A stretch of 39,490 nt of DNA from Gordonia asplenii. GTDB taxonomy: Bacteria > Actinomycetota > Actinomycetes > Mycobacteriales > Mycobacteriaceae. Every line of letters begins with the position of its first letter. The stretch's first letter is position 1. Shown in pieces: positions 1 to 8,098 of this stretch. The notes beneath the pieces are model-generated. The model saw only the letters and a program-made list of their open reading frames with translations, searched no databases and was not told the origin of the DNA. The stretch covers positions 1-39,490 of the forward strand of contig NZ_JABBNB010000044.1 of the NCBI RefSeq assembly GCF_012933505.1, read 5' to 3'. Made by a program: the position numbers and the translations under genes.

Positions 1-117
1 CCGACTCCGGGTCCGACAACCCCAACAAGGTCGCGTCCATGCCAGGCCACGCCGACGGCGTCGACAACACCCACCGGTACTCCCGGCGGATACGGCGACG
101 ACTCCCTGCTCCCATAA
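1..117 (+). CDS. Possible 3' end of a gene with a Pro/Thr-rich tail (partial)
   Basis: Frame 1 is open from the window edge to a TAA at 115-117 and encodes about 38 residues rich in Pro and Thr, ending GGYGDDSLLP. Such tails are common on secreted or surface proteins of actinobacteria, but nothing identifies a family. Frame 3 is also open here and shows high GC at third positions up to about base 90, so the true reading frame is uncertain and the stretch could even be non-coding. The sequence to the left of the window is needed to decide. Confidence 0.25.
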   Translation, partial: PTPGPTTPTRSRPCQATPTASTTPTGTPGGYGDDSLLP

Positions 118-272
118 CCAGAACCTACAACACAGGTATGACAACCTATTGTGCAAGTGACTCGGCGGCCGGATGAGCGGCCGTCAGCGAACCGTAGACG
201 TGGTCAGTTACGTTGTGCTGCAACAGTTACAGTGGTCGAGTTGGATTCTTCATCTCACCGACCCCTCGCTAC

Positions 273-457
273 ACCGAAGCTCGCAAGCTCACTTCGGCAC
301 TCGGGGAGCGGGGGGTGCACCGAAGCTCGCAAGCTCACTTCGGCACTCGGGGGAACGGGGGGGTGCACCGAAGCTCGCAAGCTCACTTCGGCACTCGGGG
401 GAACGGGGGGGTGCACCGAAGCTCGCAAGCTCACTTCGGCACTCGGGGAGCGGGGCG
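273..457. repeat. Tandem repeat array, four 46-48 bp units
   Basis: Four near-identical units begin at 273, 319, 367 and 415, each opening ACCGAAGCTCGCAAGCTCAC and ending in a G-rich run. Inside each unit CCGAAG and CTTCGG can pair around a 12-nt loop, so the array could form four hairpins. It lies just beyond the stop codon of the minus-strand NUDIX gene, so it would sit in that transcript's 3' region. The units abut with no spacers. The rest of the gene-free stretch 118-497 shows nothing recognisable. Confidence 0.9.
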
Positions 458-497
458 CGCCGCAGCTCGTTCCTCACTGGCTCGATCACTGCGGGAC

Positions 498-1001
498 TCA
501 CTCCAGGGTCAGATCGGCGAGCCGTTCGCGCAATGCCGCCCAGCTGCCACCGAAGCCCGGATGCAGCGGGAGCGAGTCGACGTCGGATTCGGCCACCCAG
601 CGGAGTTCCGCGGACTCGCCGTTGGCGCGCGTGATGACCGGTTCGTCGACGTCGGCGATCACCGTCGTATACGTCCACCCGCTCGGCGCGGAGTGCGTCA
701 CCAATGCGGCGCGGACCCGCATCTCGGTGCCGCCGATGCCGGCCTCCTCGTCGGCTTCGCGCACGGCGGTGTCGACCGCGCTCTCGTGTGAGTCGCGGGC
801 GCCGCCCGGCAGACCCCAGGTGCCACCCTGATGGGACCATACTGCTCGGTGCTGGAGGAGGATGCCGGTGACGCCGTCGGCGAGCGGCGCCCGCAACAGC
901 AGTCCGGCCGCACCGTGGCGGCCCCAGTAGCGCGATCCGTCTGGGTCGAACACCCAGCCGTCGCCGTCTCCACGCACAGTGCCTCCCGCAACTCTCCACA
1001 A
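498..1001 (-). CDS. mutT3: NUDIX hydrolase, MutT3-like
   Basis: This 167-residue protein carries a canonical NUDIX box (GX5EX7REUXEEXGU). It starts at the Gly-Gly of WGLPGGARDSHES and continues through READEEAGI. The family hydrolyses nucleoside diphosphates linked to another moiety, for example oxidised dGTP, using Mg2+ held by the box glutamates. The divergent neighbour is glnX, and M. tuberculosis has mutT3 (Rv0413) beside Rv0412c, glnH and pknG in the same arrangement. The symbol rests on that synteny plus the family motif; the substrate cannot be read from the sequence. The start is an ATG, and the intergenic space to glnX (1002-1139) must hold both promoters. Confidence 0.88.
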   Translation of the reverse strand: MWRVAGGTVRGDGDGWVFDPDGSRYWGRHGAAGLLLRAPLADGVTGILLQHRAVWSHQGGTWGLPGGARDSHESAVDTAVREADEEAGIGGTEMRVRAALVTHSAPSGWTYTTVIADVDEPVITRANGESAELRWVAESDVDSLPLHPGFGGSWAALRERLADLTLE

Positions 1002-1139
1002 TTCACTCGCCCGATAGGGGCCCTACTCAAACGTAGGCGAGTTCGTGCCGCGCAGCCACCGGATGCGGGACTAGGGTTACGTGGTGAGACGGTAGTGATA
1101 CCCGGGCCACCCGCCCGGGGCGAGAGTAAGGATCAGCTG

Positions 1140-2672
1140 GTGGCCGGCGACGCATCTTCCGTGCGATCCCGGACGGACCGCGCGCGGGTTCCGCTGGAGA
1201 AAAGGCGCAGCTCGAAAGTGCGTACACGCACTCCCAAACCGCTGAGCAGTGCGCACAGCTTGAGCACCGAACGGGCAGGCGGCCGTCCGCCGAGTCCTCA
1301 ACTGCGTAGAGCACTGACCGATCGTCGCGAACTCATCGCGACCGCACGCGATCGCGCTCACTCGCCGATATCGTCGGCGCGTCACCTTGCAACGTCGAGC
1401 ATGGGCAAACTCGTGGCGATCGCGGTCGCACTACTAGCGGTGTGTCTGTTCAGCGGTTGGTACGCATCGTCGACGCTGAATCATCGGACCGAGATCCTGC
1501 AAGACACCGTCAACCGCACCGAGCCGCTGTCGGAGACATCGCAGGTGCTCTACAGTTCGCTGTCGATCGCCGACGCCGCGGCGAACGCCGCTTTCATCTC
1601 CGGCGGCCTCGAACCACCAGCCCTGCGTCAGCGATATTCCGATGCCATCGCCACGGCGTCGAACGCACTGATCATCGCGGCGAGCAATACCGGCGGCGCC
1701 ACACCCGGGGCGTCCGACGCCGCGCCCGTCGATCCGATGCACGTGGACCTGACCATCCTCGCAACGAATATCCCGGTGTACACCGGCATCATCGAGACGG
1801 CGCGAACCAACAACCGCCTGGGCAATCCGGTGGGATCGGCGTATCTGGGCGAGGCGTCGTCGTTGATGCAGGACACAATCCTGCCCGCGGCACAGCGCCT
1901 GTACGAACGACGATCGAGCGCCATCGCCGATCCACAGCACACCCTCACCACCCCGCCGTGGGGCGTATACGTGGTGTTGACGCTGGCTCTGATCGGACTG
2001 CTGCTGACCTCGGGATATCTCAGCCGACGGACCCGGCGCCGGTTCAACGTCGGAGTGCTCATCGCCACGATCGCCATCATCATCGGCCTCACCTGGCTGC
2101 TGGTCGCCGGACTCATGTCGGTCAGCGCCACCAACAACGCGGTCAACAACGGATCCGACCCGCTGCGTCAACTGACTCAGGCGCGGATCGAGACCCAGCA
2201 GGCGCGGTCGGCGCAGACGCTTTCGCTGGTGCGACGAGATCAGGTGTCACTCGAAGAGACCTATCGCAAGGCGAACGATTCGATCGCGCGCACGCTCATC
2301 GCGCTGAAGGATCAACGGGAACTCGGCAAGGCGACGTCGGTGTCGGATGCGGTGATCGATCGCGCGATCAAAGCCCGCAACGGTTGGGAACAAACCAACA
2401 CTCAGATCAACCAGCTGGTCGCCGCCGGAGACTTCCGTCAGGCGCGCGCGCTGACTGTCGGCGATGCGTCGAACTCCGCCGCGACCTATTACGCGGAGCT
2501 CGACAGCGCACTGGTCGAGGCGATCACCAGCGCGCGCACGGTGTTCCGCGACGACGTCAATACCGCCCAGCGGGTATTGGGGTTCTCCGGCAACGGTATC
2601 TGGACGCTGGGCATCCTGGCCGCACTCGCGGCACCGATCGGCTTGATTCCACGGGTCCGGGAGTACATGTGA
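1140..2672 (+). CDS. glnX: GlnX-type membrane sensor protein of the PknG pathway
   Basis: With a GTG start at 1140 the protein has 510 residues and four predicted transmembrane helices, near residues 91-111, 274-294, 305-328 and 486-505. The two long loops between helices 1-2 and 3-4 (about 160 residues each) probably face outside and bear the sensory surface. The first 90 residues are Ser/Arg-rich and probably cytoplasmic. The start is supported by AAGGA at 1128-1132, seven bases upstream; an in-frame GTG at 1218 and ATG at 1401 are alternatives. In mycobacteria GlnX passes the amino-acid signal from lipoprotein GlnH to kinase PknG. The gene overlaps glnH by four bases, so the two are translationally coupled. 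Identification rests on topology and gene order. Confidence 0.85.
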   Translation: MAGDASSVRSRTDRARVPLEKRRSSKVRTRTPKPLSSAHSLSTERAGGRPPSPQLRRALTDRRELIATARDRAHSPISSARHLATSSMGKLVAIAVALLAVCLFSGWYASSTLNHRTEILQDTVNRTEPLSETSQVLYSSLSIADAAANAAFISGGLEPPALRQRYSDAIATASNALIIAASNTGGATPGASDAAPVDPMHVDLTILATNIPVYTGIIETARTNNRLGNPVGSAYLGEASSLMQDTILPAAQRLYERRSSAIADPQHTLTTPPWGVYVVLTLALIGLLLTSGYLSRRTRRRFNVGVLIATIAIIIGLTWLLVAGLMSVSATNNAVNNGSDPLRQLTQARIETQQARSAQTLSLVRRDQVSLEETYRKANDSIARTLIALKDQRELGKATSVSDAVIDRAIKARNGWEQTNTQINQLVAAGDFRQARALTVGDASNSAATYYAELDSALVEAITSARTVFRDDVNTAQRVLGFSGNGIWTLGILAALAAPIGLIPRVREYM

Positions 2673-3685
2673 TCGGCTTTCCCCGTCCCCTGTCCCGACG
2701 TGCGGCGCTGTCTCGGCGGCGGATCTCGGCTGCTTCGATCGGCGCCGTGCTCGCTCTGACCTTGTCGGCGTGCGTACAGTTCGCTGCTCCGGACAGCCCG
2801 CCGCCGACGGCGACCGCCACTCCCCCGACGCCGGCCGGTGTCGCAACCGACGTGACACGCGAACCACCACCAAACGAGTCCTGCGACGCATCGGTGACGC
2901 TTCGGCCGTCGGACCTTCCCGAGCCCGGCCGGATGGCGCCGAATACGACGATGGCTGCGATCTTCGGTCGTGGCCGACTGATCGTCGGCCTCGACATCGG
3001 CAGCAACCCGTTCAGCTTCCGCGACCCGTTGTCGGGCGACATCATGGGTTTCGACGTCGACATCGCCCGCGAGATCGCACGCGCGATCTTCAACACCCCG
3101 GACCGCATCGAGTACCGCGTCCTCAGTTCCAGCGACCGCATCGAGGCATTGCGCAGCAACACCGTCGATGTGGTCGTGAAGACCATGAGCATCACTTGCG
3201 AACGGATGCAGGACGTCAGTTTCTCTGCCCCGTATTACATCGCTTCGCAACGCATCCTCGCGCTGCGCAACTCGTCGATCGCCGGAGCGGCAGACCTCGC
3301 GGGGCAACGAGTGTGCGCCGCCCGCGGCGTGACCTCGATCGGAAGACTGCAGTCGATCGTGCCGACGGTCAAGATGGTCGAGACCACGACGTGGGCCGAC
3401 TGCCTGGTGCTGCTCCAGCAGGGTGAAGTCGCGGCGGTGTCCACCGACGACGCGATCCTCGCGGGATTGGCGGTGCAAGATCCGTGGCTCAAGGTTGTCG
3501 GGCCCGGGTTGGGGACGGAGTACTACGGTGTGGGAATCCCCAAGGGACAGGACGACATGGTGCGATTCGTGAACGCGGTGTTGGCCGCAATCACCGCGAG
3601 CGGACGCTGGCAGCAGATCTACAACGAGTGGCTGTCGGTGCTCGGGCCCTCCTACATCGCCCCCCGACCGGTCTACCGGGACTGA
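2669..3685 (+). CDS. glnH: GlnH, amino-acid-binding lipoprotein
   Basis: This 338-residue solute-binding protein (SBP_bac_3 family) has a basic n-region, a hydrophobic stretch and a lipobox LSAC with the acylated Cys at residue 35, so it should be anchored to the outer face of the membrane. The mature part shows the family pattern GRLIVGLDIGSNPFSFRD, then GFDVDIAREIARAIF and a C-terminal GVGIPKGQDDMVRFVN. In M. tuberculosis GlnH binds Asp and Glu and signals through GlnX to PknG. No permease or ATPase genes are nearby, which fits a sensor and not a transporter component. The GTG start lies within GTGA overlapping the glnX stop, and pknG follows after six bases. Confidence 0.93.
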   Translation: MIGFPRPLSRRAALSRRRISAASIGAVLALTLSACVQFAAPDSPPPTATATPPTPAGVATDVTREPPPNESCDASVTLRPSDLPEPGRMAPNTTMAAIFGRGRLIVGLDIGSNPFSFRDPLSGDIMGFDVDIAREIARAIFNTPDRIEYRVLSSSDRIEALRSNTVDVVVKTMSITCERMQDVSFSAPYYIASQRILALRNSSIAGAADLAGQRVCAARGVTSIGRLQSIVPTVKMVETTTWADCLVLLQQGEVAAVSTDDAILAGLAVQDPWLKVVGPGLGTEYYGVGIPKGQDDMVRFVNAVLAAITASGRWQQIYNEWLSVLGPSYIAPRPVYRD

Positions 3686-3691
3686 GCGGGC

Positions 3692-6247
3692 ATGGCAGAT
3701 TCGCACGACACCACCCACGACGATGGGCAGGACGACGACGCCGTCGAACCGGTGGGCACGCAGGCCGTCGCGTTCGACCCCTTCGCCGATGATGACGACG
3801 ACGACTACATCGAGCCCGTCGGGACCCAGGCCGTCCCCTACGACCCCTTCGCCGACGACGAGGAAGTCGGTCCCGACGCCGAGCCCCTCGGCACGCAGGC
3901 GGTCCCGTTCGATCCGTTCGCCGACGACGAGGACGACGGCCACGCACCCGATGTAGTATCGAGCGATGAAACATCGCGCGGCACAACGGGATCGGTTCCG
4001 ACGACGCCGGTGAGCACGACGTCGCGGCGCGGTGACTCGTTCACCACGGCGCGGACCCGTCGACTCATCCCGTCCAAGCGATCGCTGGTCCACGACCGCA
4101 GGTTGGGCAGCAATCTCGTTGAGCTGCCCTCTATTTCAGATACCAACCCGGCCGACGCCGTCATCGATGATCCGGTCATCGTCGAACGCAAACGCAACTG
4201 CTGGAAGTGCGGCGAACCGGTGGGGCGCGAGTCGGGCCCAGGTACCGGACCGCTCACCGGTGACTGCCCGCACTGCGGATCGCGGTACTCCTTTGTACCG
4301 GGTCTGGCCAAGGGAACACTCGTCGCCGACCAGTACGAGATCGAAGGCGCCATCGCCCACGGCGGCCAGGGTTGGATCTATCTGGCCACCGATCACAACG
4401 TCTCCGACCGTCCGGTGGTGCTCAAAGGCCTGCTGAATTCCGGTGATTCGGAGGCTCAGGCCGTGGCCTTGGCCGAGCGTCAGTTTCTGGCGTCGGTCAA
4501 TCATCCCGCGATCGTGAAGATCTATAACTTCGTCGAGCACATCACCGAAGAGGGAAATCGCTTCGGCTACATCGTCATGGAGTACATCGGCGGTCAGACC
4601 CTCAAACAGCTGACCTCGCCCGATCCCGGCGCACCGAAGAACAGCACCAAGCTGCTGTCGGTGGAGCAGGCCATGGCCTACCTGCTCGAGGTACTGCCTG
4701 CCATCGACTACCTTCATTCGGTCGGGCTGGTGTATAACGACGTGAAACCTGACAACATCATGGTCAGCAGCGATGAGGTGAAACTCATCGACATGGGCGC
4801 GGTTTCACCGATCAACGGATTCGGCCACCTGTACGGCACACCGGGATTCCAGGCGCCCGAGATCGTGAAGACGGGCCCGCAGATCGCCACCGACATCTAC
4901 AGCCTCGGCAGAACCCTCGCGGTACTGACGATTCCGATGCCGATGAAACAGGGCCAATACGTCGCCGGGCTGCCCGACGTCGAGGATGTCCCCGAGTTCG
5001 AAGACAATCCGTCCTTTCACCTACTGCTGCAGCGTGCCACCGCAGCCGACCCGAACGACCGGTTCGCCAGCGCGGAGGAGATGACCACGCAGGTCCTCAA
5101 TGTGCTGCGGGAAACGGTCGCGGTACACACCGGAGTACCGCGCCCCGCGTTGTCGACGGTATTCACCCCGCCGCGGTCGACGTTCGGCGCCGACCTGCTG
5201 CTCGCCCCGGTCGATGCGTTCTTCGACCCCGATCAGACCGCGTTCTACGATCCGGCCGACATCGCGCGGGCGCTTCCAGTGCCCTTGATCGATACCAGCG
5301 ACCCGGCCGCTCCCCTGTTGACGTCGGCCGCGCTCAGCGATCCGCGGCAAATCCTCGATTCCATCCGCGCAGCACGCGCGAACGGATTCCCGCAGATGAT
5401 CAACGCCGAGGACGGCCACCCGTCGATCGAACTCGAGTTGGTGGAAGTGCGGGCGATGCTCGAGTTGGGCGACGTCGACCAGGCGTTGGACCAGTTGTCC
5501 GCGATCGCCATGTATTACGGCGAGAATTGGCGCATCGACTGGTATCTCGGCATCTGCGCGCTGTACAACGACGAACCCGAACTCGCCTTCGAGCGCTTCA
5601 ACGAGGTCCTTGAAGTGATGCCGGGAGAAATCGGCCCGAAGCTCGCGGTCGCCGGCACCGCCGAACTCATCGGCCGGTGGATCAACTCCGAGAAGTCGAC
5701 GAGCGCATCGTCGTCGGCGTCGAAGGTGCGGGACTGGTACAGCATCGCCGGCCACCACTACCACGATCTGTGGTTCACCGATCACGGCATCGTGACCGCG
5801 GCATTCGGTTGGGCGCGGCTCGAATTGGCGGCAGGCAACATCGACGAGGCGATCGCGCCGCTCGACGACGTGCCGTCGACCAGTCGGCACTACAGCACCG
5901 CGCGGGCCACCGCGATCCTGGCGCTCGTACACGGCCGCCCGTCGAGCGAGATCACCTACGACCAGTTGACCAGGGCCGCAGCACGTTTGGAGCGGATGCC
6001 GGAGAGCGAGGGCTACCGGTCCCGACTGGTGTTGATCGTGCTGGGAACCGCGCTGGGCTGGCTCGTGGCCAACCCGCCGGAACAACCGCTCCCCGACTTT
6101 CTGGGCTACCCCTTCACCGAGGCGGGCATACGCGTCGCGACCGAGCAGTCGCTGCGGAGTCTGGCACACCAGACCCGCAACAATCGGGCACATCGATTCA
6201 TGTTGGTGGACCTGGCGAACTACGTGCGGCCGGAGACGTTGTTCTAG
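3692..6247 (+). CDS. pknG: Serine/threonine protein kinase PknG
   Basis: The 851-residue soluble kinase has an acidic N-terminus, a rubredoxin-like metal site (Cys170, 173, 192, 195), a kinase domain and a C-terminal TPR region. The glycine loop is AHGGQGWIYLA (222-232) and the catalytic Lys is 245. The catalytic loop is YNDVKPDN with Asp350. The DFG position reads DMG (Asp367), matching the family's unusual loop sequences. PknG phosphorylates GarA (OdhI), controlling 2-oxoglutarate dehydrogenase and glutamate metabolism. It is about 100 residues longer than the 750-residue M. tuberculosis protein. Part of the excess is an N-terminal triplicate of GTQAV-xx-DPFADD, with Thr23, Thr45 and Thr68, probably autophosphorylation sites. 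It is the last gene of the glnX-glnH-pknG operon. Its stop codon lies in the CTAG that bounds a repeat element. Confidence 0.97.
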   Translation: MADSHDTTHDDGQDDDAVEPVGTQAVAFDPFADDDDDDYIEPVGTQAVPYDPFADDEEVGPDAEPLGTQAVPFDPFADDEDDGHAPDVVSSDETSRGTTGSVPTTPVSTTSRRGDSFTTARTRRLIPSKRSLVHDRRLGSNLVELPSISDTNPADAVIDDPVIVERKRNCWKCGEPVGRESGPGTGPLTGDCPHCGSRYSFVPGLAKGTLVADQYEIEGAIAHGGQGWIYLATDHNVSDRPVVLKGLLNSGDSEAQAVALAERQFLASVNHPAIVKIYNFVEHITEEGNRFGYIVMEYIGGQTLKQLTSPDPGAPKNSTKLLSVEQAMAYLLEVLPAIDYLHSVGLVYNDVKPDNIMVSSDEVKLIDMGAVSPINGFGHLYGTPGFQAPEIVKTGPQIATDIYSLGRTLAVLTIPMPMKQGQYVAGLPDVEDVPEFEDNPSFHLLLQRATAADPNDRFASAEEMTTQVLNVLRETVAVHTGVPRPALSTVFTPPRSTFGADLLLAPVDAFFDPDQTAFYDPADIARALPVPLIDTSDPAAPLLTSAALSDPRQILDSIRAARANGFPQMINAEDGHPSIELELVEVRAMLELGDVDQALDQLSAIAMYYGENWRIDWYLGICALYNDEPELAFERFNEVLEVMPGEIGPKLAVAGTAELIGRWINSEKSTSASSSASKVRDWYSIAGHHYHDLWFTDHGIVTAAFGWARLELAAGNIDEAIAPLDDVPSTSRHYSTARATAILALVHGRPSSEITYDQLTRAAARLERMPESEGYRSRLVLIVLGTALGWLVANPPEQPLPDFLGYPFTEAGIRVATEQSLRSLAHQTRNNRAHRFMLVDLANYVRPETLF

Positions 6248-6827
6248 TGGTGTGTCGCGCCTAAAGAGTTGTACGACGTTGCGGTCCTCTGCCGGTTGAG
6301 CCTGGTTTCACCGGTCGGGGCACTGCATCTGCTGGTTGAGCCGCGAGGAGCGTAAGCGCGCCGTACTGAGCGAGGCGCTAGCCGAGTCGAAGTGACGAGC
6401 GTGTCGAAACCTCTGTACCACAATGCATTTGATGGTGGCGCACTTGTCGAACTGTGACGGAATCGAACATCGAGGCGTGTGCACCCGTCGGGTGCACACG
6501 CGACACTTACCGGGTGTCATCGCCGGAATTGGCGCGGACCGTCGAAAGTCGTTGTGGCTGAGAGGTTTCGACACGGACTCGGCTAGCGCTACTTCGACTC
6601 GGCTAGCGCCTCGCTCAACACGGCGCTCGTCCGGCTCAACCAGCGGGATGCGGTCCTCTGCCGGTTGAGCGAGGCGAAGCCGAGTCGAAACCCCACCGGC
6701 CGGGCAGTGACGAAACCCGCAGCGCCACAATGGTTTCGACTCGGGCTTCGCCTCGCTCAACCAGCAGGATTCGGTGAAGCCGGATGCGCGCAAGATATCA
6801 ACACCATTAGGCGCGACACGCTGCGAG
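6244..6827. mobile_element. MITE-like repeat element, copy A
   Basis: The ends are inverted repeats: GTGTCGCGCCTAA at 6252-6264 and its exact complement TTAGGCGCGACAC at 6807-6819, with weaker matching outside and inside them. The left end begins with CTAG (6244-6247), which includes the pknG stop codon; the matching right site reads CGAG. The interior holds GGTTGAGC...GTCGAAACC blocks and two hairpins. A related copy lies at 31320-31869. No transposase or sizeable gene is inside, so the element is non-autonomous or an inert repeat. It fills the whole space between the converging pknG and ackA genes. Confidence 0.75.
6476..6518. repeat. Paired hairpins inside element copy A
   Basis: CGTGTGCACCC (6476-6486) and GGGTGCACACG (6490-6500) form a perfect 11-bp stem with a 3-nt loop. 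Next to it GACAC (6502-6506) pairs with GTGTC (6514-6518). In copy B the second stem reads GTCAC/GTGAC, a compensated change. The first stem is strong enough to stop or slow transcription and could serve as a terminator for pknG or ackA. Confidence 0.7.
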
Positions 6828-6874
6828 AGGAGACGCCTCCGTCGATCGGAATGCGAGGCGCGCGGCGCGCACAG

Positions 6875-8098
6875 TCACACCAACTCCGCCGACTGCCGCG
6901 CGATCTCCAACTCCTCGTTGGTAGGCACCACCAGCACCGTGACCGGGGAGTCGTCCGTCGAGATTCGACGAGGTTCCTTGCTGCGCACCGCATTTCGGTC
7001 CGGATCGATGATGATGCCGTAGTTCTCCAGTTCGGCGAGACCATCCGCCCGCACCGATGCCGCGTTCTCTCCCACTCCCGCGGTGAACGAGATGACGTCG
7101 ACGCGGCCCAGCTCGATCATGTAAGCGCCGATGTAGCGCCGCAGCTGGTGGATGTACACGTCGTAGGCGGCCTTGGCGTCTTCGTCGCCCGCAGCCATCT
7201 TCTCGGTCAGGGTCCGGAAGTCGTTCTCCCCGGCCAGCCCTTTGAGCCCCGAGCGCTTGTTGAGCAGCGCATCGATCGCGTCGACACCCAGACCGGCAAC
7301 CCTGTTGAGGTGCAAGATCATTCCGGGATCCACGTCACCGCAGCGAGTGCCCATGACGAGGCCCTCCAGCGGAGTCATACCCATCGAGGTGTCAATCGCC
7401 TTGCCCGCCTTGATCGCCGACGCCGACGCGCCGTTGCCCAGGTGCAGCACAATCTGATTCACGTCGCCGTAGTCGCGGCCCAGGAACTCGGCCGCGGTCG
7501 CCGACACATACTCGTGGCTCGTGCCGTGAAAGCCGTAGCGTCGAATCGCATGTGCCGCAGCGACTTCACGATCTATCGCATAGGTGGCCGCGGCGTCGGG
7601 CAGATCATGGAAGAAGGCGGTGTCGAACACCGCGACCGACGGGACGTCGGGCAGCAGCTCCTGGGCGGCTCGGATACCGATGAGATTCGCCGGATTGTGC
7701 AGCGGCGCAAGAGTTGACAGGCGTTCGATCTCCTCGACCACCTCGGGCGTGATCAGCGTGGGCCGATAGAACGTGCGGCCGCCGTGCACCACCCGGTGGC
7801 CGACGGCGCAGAGGTCGGCGCCCGCGACGTCGACTCCGTTGGCGGTGAAGAACTCCAGCGCTCGGGCGATCGCCGCCTGATGATCGGGCAACGGCAATTC
7901 GTCGGACTCGGTCCGCCCGTTCTGGGTATGCGTGATCGACGACTGCGCTTCGCCGATCCGCTCGGCGATTCCGTCAGCCACAACATCGCCGGAAAGCGGA
8001 TGCACCACTTGGTATTTCAGCGACGACGACCCCGCGTTGACGACGAGCACCGGTTGATCGGCGCGCCGGCCTGCATTCACTTGACTCACTCCGCTCAT
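6875..8098 (-). CDS. ackA: Acetate kinase
   Basis: The 407-residue enzyme converts acetyl phosphate and ADP to acetate and ATP, or the reverse. Family signatures are all present: VLVVNAGSSSLKY near the N-terminus, HRVVHGG, YGFHGTSHEYVS, IVLHLGNGASASAI and DTSMGMTPLEGLVMGTRCGDVDPG. The length is normal for AckA. The ATG start overlaps the end of pta by four bases (ATGA), so the two genes form an operon with pta first. With Pta it links acetyl-CoA to acetate in the cytoplasm. The same pair lies beside pknG in M. tuberculosis. Confidence 0.97.
   Translation of the reverse strand: MSGVSQVNAGRRADQPVLVVNAGSSSLKYQVVHPLSGDVVADGIAERIGEAQSSITHTQNGRTESDELPLPDHQAAIARALEFFTANGVDVAGADLCAVGHRVVHGGRTFYRPTLITPEVVEEIERLSTLAPLHNPANLIGIRAAQELLPDVPSVAVFDTAFFHDLPDAAATYAIDREVAAAHAIRRYGFHGTSHEYVSATAAEFLGRDYGDVNQIVLHLGNGASASAIKAGKAIDTSMGMTPLEGLVMGTRCGDVDPGMILHLNRVAGLGVDAIDALLNKRSGLKGLAGENDFRTLTEKMAAGDEDAKAAYDVYIHQLRRYIGAYMIELGRVDVISFTAGVGENAASVRADGLAELENYGIIIDPDRNAVRSKEPRRISTDDSPVTVLVVPTNEELEIARQSAELV

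Noticed and set aside
273..457. CRISPR array
   Set aside because: Units are directly adjacent, with no unique spacers and no cas genes.
831..1139. Upstream extension of glnX
   Set aside because: It overlaps the start region of the divergent NUDIX gene in antisense and lacks a ribosome site; GTG 1140 has a good one.
2669..3685. GlnH as part of a glutamine ABC transporter
   Set aside because: No permease or ATPase genes adjoin; the glnX-glnH-pknG arrangement indicates a sensor.
2489..4093. 534-codon minus-strand frame
   Set aside because: It spans parts of glnX, glnH and pknG in antisense and shows no domain.
6423..6668. Short open frame MHLMVAHLSN... present in both MITE-like copies (also 31497-31703)
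   Set aside because: Differences between copies are about 6 amino-acid-changing against 4 silent, with no ribosome site, so there is no sign of protein selection; hairpin pairing explains at least one change pair.
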